From contig JADMIJ010000004.1 of the NCBI GenBank assembly GCA_015478655.1, positions 39,218 to 103,217 of the forward strand: a DNA stretch of 64,000 nt, written 5' to 3'. Source of the stretch: Acidimicrobiales bacterium (GTDB taxonomy: Bacteria > Actinomycetota > Acidimicrobiia > Acidimicrobiales > RAAP-2). The notes beneath the pieces are model-generated. The model was not told the DNA's origin. It worked only from the letters and a program-made list of their open reading frames with translations, and made no database searches. Position numbers and translations under genes: made by a program. Positions 59,777-64,000 of the stretch are shown one piece after another (the stretch's first letter is position 1; each line of letters begins with the position of its first letter).

Positions 59777-62185
59777 TCAGTTCGGTTCGCCACCCGATCG
59801 GTCTGCCTGCACCCGCTGCTCGATGGCCAGTTCGAGCTCGCCGATCAGGCGGGCGTCGGTGATCTTCCCGCCGTCGGGTCCCCGTACGTAGAAGGCGTCG
59901 ACCACTGCCGACCCGAAGGTGGACACCCTGGCCGAGATGACGTCGAGGCGGAAATCGACCAGCGACTGGGTGATGCGGTGGAGTTGGCCGACGACATCTT
60001 CGGCCCGCACCTCGACCACAGTGGCCGTAGCCGAGGCATTGTTGTCCACGGTCACCTGGGTGGAGACGAGGCGGGGGGTGATGGGGCGGCGATCGTTCCG
60101 GTAGGTGCGGGCCCGCTCCGCCAGCTGCGCCTCGATGGAGAGCTCGCCGGCCATCACCGCCGCCAGGTCGTCCGACAGCCGGGCCGCCGACGGCCATCGC
60201 CCCCTCGAGGGCTCCACCGTGAAGATCTCGACGGCGACCCCGTCTTCCCCGGCCACGACGGCCGACCGTACGTTGAGCCCGTGGAGGGCCAGCACGCCGG
60301 TCACTTCGGCGAGCAGTCCCGACCGGTCGGCCGCCACCACCATCACCGTCGGGTCGTCGATCGAGAGCGCCGGCACCCCATGGGTGCGCACGGTGTCCAT
60401 GATCACCCGGACCTCGTCCGTGATCCACGGCGTCGGGACGGCGGCCGGCTGGCCCGCCAGCAAACGGCCGGTCCGTTCGACCAACTCGGCGACCAGTCCC
60501 GCCTTCCAGGCACCCCACGCCGAGGGACCGGTGGCCAGGCTGTCCGCCTCGACGAGCGCGGCCAGCAACTCCAGTGTCGATCGGCTGCCGACCTCTTTGG
60601 CCACCCGTTCCGCGGTAGCCGGGTCGTCGAGATCGCGACGGGTGGCCGTGTCAGGCAGCAACAGGTGCAGCCGGACCATGACGACCAGGGTGTCAACGTC
60701 CGCTTCGGGGAGCCCCATCCGCCTCCCGATGTCAGCGGCAACAGTCATGCCGACCTCGGTGTGGTCGCCCGGGAATCCCTTCCCGATGTCGTGGAGCAAG
60801 GTACCGATCAACAGCAGGTCGGCCCGGTTGACGCGGTGGGCCAGCGTGGCGGCATTGGCGGTGGCCTCGAGGAGGTGGCGATCGACGGTGAACCGGTGAT
60901 AGGGGTTCCGCTGGGGCTTGTTCCGCACCGCAGCCCACTCAGGTAGGTACCGCTCGATCAGTCGGCGCTGGTCGAGGGCCTCGAGGGCGGCGATGGCGGG
61001 CGGACCGGTGGCCAGCACCCGCAACAGGGCAGTGCGCAGGGCGTCGGTCCACGGAGTCGGGGCGAGGGGTGCTTTGCGGCCGAGCAGGTTGAGCGCCTCC
61101 CGGGCGATGGGCAGGTTGCTCTCCGCGGCCACGGCGGCGAGACGCAGCGATAGCGAGGCGTCGCCACGCACGTCGGCCGCCTCGGTCAGGACCACTTCGT
61201 CCTCGGTGATCCCGATGTCAGAATCGCCATGGGCCAGGGTGACGACCCCTTGGGCCCCCTCACCGCCATGGCCGCGGCCGGATGCGGCTCTCCGCCGGCG
61301 AGCGGATCCCTGGACGCGGGACCATGCGCCCCGACGGCGCCAGGCGTCGTCTCCTTCCCAGGCGATCGTGCGACCGGCGGTGGCCACGCTCAGCATGAGG
61401 GAGTCACTGTCCGGCTCCCCGAGTGACTCCGCCACCTGGTCCTGTTCCTGGAGGAGCAACTTGTTCTGCTCCCGGCCGGCCCTCCGGTGCAGCTCGACCC
61501 GGATGGCCGTCAGGACGCTGCGGGCTCCGTCGATGGCCACGGTGTCCACGTAGTCGGCAAGTGCCGGGACCGCCAGCATCATGGCCCTGAGGGCGGCAAC
61601 GTCGCGGAGCCCCCCATGGGACTCCTTCAGATCGGGCTCGAGGAGGAACCCCACATCCCCGAAGGAGCGGTGCCGCTCCGCAACCAGGTCGACCAGGACG
61701 CCGAGCCAGGGCGGCTTCTGTTTGGCCCACCGGTCGCGGGCGCCCTCGAGCACCGGTTCAGCCACCCGCCCATCGCCGCAGACCACCCGGGCGTCGAGCA
61801 GACCCAGCGCCACGCGGAGGTCCCGGCCCGCCATGTCCAGCACCTCACCTGGCCGACGGACGCTGTGGTCGAGGGAGATGCCCTCGTCCCACACGGGGTA
61901 CCAGATCCGGTCCGCGGTGGCCGAGATATTCTTCCAGCCCCGGTGGATCAGGACGACATCGAGGTCACTGAACGGGCACAGCTCTGAGCGGCCGTAGCCG
62001 CCCACGGCCAGCAGGGCCATTCCCCGGGTGTCCTCACCGACGGCCTGGTCGAACAGTCCGGTCAGCCATTCGTCGGCCGCCTCGGCGTAGGCACGGCAGA
62101 ACGCGTCCCCCCGGAGATCGCCCCGGTCCATGAGCGACTGCCGTCGGGCACGCAGGGACACGGCCGGACCGTACCACTGGCGCAC
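59777..62185 (-). CDS. glnD: Bifunctional PII uridylyltransferase/uridylyl-removing enzyme GlnD
   Basis: 802 residues. The nucleotidyltransferase domain has GGYGRSELCPFSDLDVVLI (Asp-x-Asp catalytic pair, about 62-80). HD-type phosphohydrolase is seen in GTLLHDIGKGFPGDHTEVG (about 465-485). Two ACT domains follow at the C-terminus (about 630-790: VMVVAADRSGLLAEVTGVLA and then a second ACT repeat). It modifies PII signal proteins in response to glutamine. GlnB/AmtB genes are not adjacent here, unlike in many actinobacteria. GTG start at 62185. Confidence 0.93.
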   Translation of the reverse strand: MRQWYGPAVSLRARRQSLMDRGDLRGDAFCRAYAEAADEWLTGLFDQAVGEDTRGMALLAVGGYGRSELCPFSDLDVVLIHRGWKNISATADRIWYPVWDEGISLDHSVRRPGEVLDMAGRDLRVALGLLDARVVCGDGRVAEPVLEGARDRWAKQKPPWLGVLVDLVAERHRSFGDVGFLLEPDLKESHGGLRDVAALRAMMLAVPALADYVDTVAIDGARSVLTAIRVELHRRAGREQNKLLLQEQDQVAESLGEPDSDSLMLSVATAGRTIAWEGDDAWRRRGAWSRVQGSARRRRAASGRGHGGEGAQGVVTLAHGDSDIGITEDEVVLTEAADVRGDASLSLRLAAVAAESNLPIAREALNLLGRKAPLAPTPWTDALRTALLRVLATGPPAIAALEALDQRRLIERYLPEWAAVRNKPQRNPYHRFTVDRHLLEATANAATLAHRVNRADLLLIGTLLHDIGKGFPGDHTEVGMTVAADIGRRMGLPEADVDTLVVMVRLHLLLPDTATRRDLDDPATAERVAKEVGSRSTLELLAALVEADSLATGPSAWGAWKAGLVAELVERTGRLLAGQPAAVPTPWITDEVRVIMDTVRTHGVPALSIDDPTVMVVAADRSGLLAEVTGVLALHGLNVRSAVVAGEDGVAVEIFTVEPSRGRWPSAARLSDDLAAVMAGELSIEAQLAERARTYRNDRRPITPRLVSTQVTVDNNASATATVVEVRAEDVVGQLHRITQSLVDFRLDVISARVSTFGSAVVDAFYVRGPDGGKITDARLIGELELAIEQRVQADRSGGEPN

Positions 62186-62258
62186 CCCGCCGAGGCCGAT
62201 CGGGGGTCCGATCGACCCGCGACGTCCCGTCGGACCGCGAGACCACTATCCTGGGATC

Positions 62259-62453
62259 ATGGCCGAGGAAGAGCGTACGGGACTGAGCGTGTTCGACGGT
62301 GTCCTGATCGTCGGAGGCGGCATCATCGCGCTGGTCGTTGCCTTCGCCGTGTTCAGTTTCGTGGCCGGCGTTGTCTGGTTCTTGGTGAAGGTGGTCCTGG
62401 TGGTCCTGCTGGTCAGCTTCGTCGCCAGGTTGGTGTTCCGCCGCCGATCTTGA
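62259..62453 (+). CDS. Small single- or two-helix membrane protein
   Basis: 64 residues. A charged start (MAEEERTGLSVFDG) precedes a long hydrophobic stretch (VLIVGGGIIALVVAFAVFSF and FLVKVVLVVLLVSFVARLVF) that likely forms two helices, and ends RRRS. No family recognised. Divergent from glnD. Confidence 0.55.
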   Translation: MAEEERTGLSVFDGVLIVGGGIIALVVAFAVFSFVAGVVWFLVKVVLVVLLVSFVARLVFRRRS

Positions 62454-62507
62454 GGAGCGGCGCCCCTGGCAGCGTGCGACGGAGTCCTGAGGGGGCGATC
62501 GCTGGGC

Positions 62508-63536
62508 CTATGAGCGGATCAGTGACTCGAAGAACGTGATGTGCTCGGAGACCATCCGATCGGTCGAGAAGTAGCCCTCCACCGCCAGCCGACAGTCGAT
62601 CCGCTGCAGTTCGTCGAGATGGCCGATGGCCTCGACCATGGCAACCTCGTCATCGCAGAGGAATCCGGTGCGGCCGTGATCGACGACCTCCGGTGCAGCT
62701 CCCTCCGGGAAGGCCAGGACCGGCGTTCCGCAGGCCATCGCCTCGATCATCACCATGCCGAAGGGCTCGTTCCACCGGATAGGGAAGAGGAGCGCAGACG
62801 CCCCGGCCAGAAGCTCGAGCTTGCGCTCGTGGGACACCTCGCCGAGGTAGAGGGCATCGTTCCCCAGGAGCGGCTCGACCTTCTCGGCGAAGTAGCTCAG
62901 CTCCCAGGGCTCGCGCATCTTGGCGGCCAGGAGAATCCTGATGCCCGCCTTGCGGGCCACCTCGACGGCCCGGTGCACGCCTTTGTCCTCGGCCATGCGC
63001 CCCAGAAAGAGGACATACTCGCCTTCCCGGTCCCCGCTCCCGTCCCCGACCGGAAAGTGGGAGGCGTCCACACCGTGGTGGATGACCCGGGCAATCGGGA
63101 TCTCCGGGGCGGCCCGGCGCTGGGCATGGGAGATGGCCACGATTGGAACACGTTCGGCATTGACCCGGTAGAGGTCGCTGAGCTCCTCATTGAACGGACC
63201 GTGGATGGTCGTGGCCACCGGCAGGTCCGGGTAGTGCTCGGAATGGAAAGGCCCCATCACCGTGTGGTCATGAACCACGTCGCAGTGGCGCACTGCTTCG
63301 TAGGCGTGGATGACGTGGCGGATCTCCGGAACGGCCAGGCCGATGCGGGTGCCCTCCGCCTCGGGCAGCACCCACTGGCGTGGAACGGGGCAGGTCGAGT
63401 CGCCCGTCGTGAACAGCAGGACGTCATGGCCGGCGTCTTGGAGACCACGGGCCAGCTGATCCACCACCAGCTCGATGCCTCCATAGAGCGGGGGCGGGAT
63501 GGGGGTCCACGGGGGCGCGATCATTCCGATCCTCAT
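62508..63536 (-). CDS. Glycosyltransferase family 4 protein
   Basis: About 342 residues. The GT-B N-terminal start MRIGMIAPPW and Gly-rich loop YGGIELVVDQLARGL match family 4. HDHTVMGPFHSEHY and ISHAQRRAAP are acceptor-side. YVLFLGRMAEDKGVHRAV is the donor-binding start, and FPIRWNEPFGMVMIEAMACGTPVLAF holds the EPFGMVMIE (E-x7-E) catalytic motif. It transfers a sugar from a nucleotide donor. ATG 63536 preferred; a TTG four codons earlier is possible. Confidence 0.9.
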   Translation of the reverse strand: MRIGMIAPPWTPIPPPLYGGIELVVDQLARGLQDAGHDVLLFTTGDSTCPVPRQWVLPEAEGTRIGLAVPEIRHVIHAYEAVRHCDVVHDHTVMGPFHSEHYPDLPVATTIHGPFNEELSDLYRVNAERVPIVAISHAQRRAAPEIPIARVIHHGVDASHFPVGDGSGDREGEYVLFLGRMAEDKGVHRAVEVARKAGIRILLAAKMREPWELSYFAEKVEPLLGNDALYLGEVSHERKLELLAGASALLFPIRWNEPFGMVMIEAMACGTPVLAFPEGAAPEVVDHGRTGFLCDDEVAMVEAIGHLDELQRIDCRLAVEGYFSTDRMVSEHITFFESLIRS

Positions 63537-63586
63537 GCAGAGATTCAAGCATCCCTAGCGGGGAGGATAGGATCGCCGGACGCCAC

Positions 63587-63658
63587 GGCGGCGTGGCCGA
63601 GTGGTTTAGGCAGGGGCCTGCAAAGCCCCGTACGGCGGTTCGATTCCGCCCGCCGCCT
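63587..63658 (+). tRNA. tRNA-Cys (anticodon GCA)
   Basis: Acceptor GGCGGCG (63587-63593) pairs with CGCCGCC (63651-63657), discriminator T. The anticodon stem GGGGC/GCCCC holds loop CTGCAAA, with anticodon GCA. The T-arm is GGCGGTTCGATTCCGCC. CCA is not encoded. About 72 nt. Confidence 0.97.
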
Positions 63659-64000
63659 CCGATTGGAGATCCAGTTCAGAGCCAGGACCTGTCTCAGTGC
63701 GGAACGGTGCTGGTACATCTTCGGAGCACCCCCATCTGGCTATCCCCAAGGTGCTCAGCTAGGTGCGTCACCGGTCAGCAGCTCGCCCGTGATCGGAAGT
63801 GGGACATGGCAGGTCTCGACAACCGTCGACCTCTCGACAGGCCAACCGGCAAGTTGCGTTGTCGCAGCTCAGCCAACCCATGAGGTTCAGCTCGCCCCAT
63901 AGCAATCCTTCAACTGTTGTCCACAGAGTCGAACTAACGAAAGGTGGCCTGTCGTTTGCCAGCGACATGGGACCAGCTGACCGCTGGTTTTGCCAGTGAC
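63659..64000. other. Region after tRNA-Cys, nothing convincing
   Basis: 342 bp to the window edge. No protein-like frame, no att-like repeat of the tRNA 3' end and no RNA. A single DnaA-box-like TTGTCCACA lies at 63917-63925. The composition falls off relative to the flank, so this could be the edge of another unit. Confidence 0.45.

Noticed and set aside
59630..60946. 438-codon open frame opposite glnD
   Set aside because: Antisense shadow with no domain; glnD motifs are clear.
63917..63925. DnaA box (origin)
   Set aside because: A single TTGTCCACA with no cluster, AT-rich unwinding element or dnaA/dnaN nearby.
63768..63968. 66-codon minus-strand frame at the right end
   Set aside because: No domain, no ribosome site, low coding character.

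Overview
The window is 64 kb of high-GC DNA with dense genes, GTG and TTG starts, and many ATGA or TGATG stop/start overlaps. It comes from an actinobacterium. I infer a member of the Acidimicrobiia or a close relative. The reasons are the mec-cysO-cysM-MBL-rph-rdgB order shared with Mycobacterium, several secreted proteins built from GYWLxxxDGGVFxFGDA repeats, a DUF4388 protein, mycothiol-enzyme-type folds, and many SDR, acyl-CoA dehydrogenase and luciferase-like oxidoreductases. That placement rests on gene content only. I saw no rRNA, CRISPR array, insertion sequence or prophage.

Left part (1-13 kb): redox and catabolic genes. These are a zinc alcohol dehydrogenase coupled to a VOC protein, a truncated haemoglobin, a hotdog thioesterase, a GYWL-repeat secreted protein, tRNA-Gly(TCC), a nitroreductase, an rRNA/tRNA m5U methyltransferase, a secreted protein with copper monooxygenase (PHM-type) ligand motifs, and a ferritin-like plus luciferase-like pair. 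Middle-left (13-29 kb): a GGDEF-EAL protein with an AT-rich leader; a three-gene minus-strand operon (Gfo/Idh dehydrogenase, sphingosine-1-phosphate-lyase-like PLP enzyme, FGGY kinase); a protein with the Coq4 zinc motif; a DHA2 transporter; an NlpC/P60 hydrolase carrying GYWL repeats; and lipid/steroid-type catabolic genes, with a palindromic 25-bp repeat array ahead of one SDR. Middle (29-40 kb): secreted hydrolases, two tandem beta-propeller lipoproteins, a DHA2 transporter broken by one in-frame TGA, tandem DUF202 proteins, a VOC protein and a CMD-like protein.

The most notable block is 41.8-48.7 kb: eight minus-strand genes, mostly overlapping. They encode a b-type cytochrome-like membrane protein, an OmpR-family response regulator, its histidine kinase, a Pro-rich membrane-anchored protein, ApbE (FAD:protein FMN transferase), a ferric-reductase-like haem membrane protein, a NuoF-like NADH dehydrogenase subunit and a 3Fe-4S ferredoxin. 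Three direct repeats with an exact 21-bp period lie between the kinase gene and the ApbE sub-operon, where a regulator of that sub-operon would bind. Together they look like a two-component-controlled NADH-to-exterior electron-transfer module. No FMN-binding partner with a canonical flavinylation site is visible nearby. An apparent low-information segment (40.8-41.8 kb) precedes the block.

Right part (49-64 kb): conserved housekeeping genes. These are a large secreted propeller protein, ssrA (tmRNA) with its terminator, smpB, the mec-cysO-cysM sulfur-carrier cysteine pathway (with a hairpin leader and a CysO that extends past its Gly-Gly), an MBL phosphodiesterase-like protein, rph, rdgB, a DUF4388 protein, an L,D-transpeptidase with a variant active-site motif, glnD, a family-4 glycosyltransferase and tRNA-Cys(GCA).
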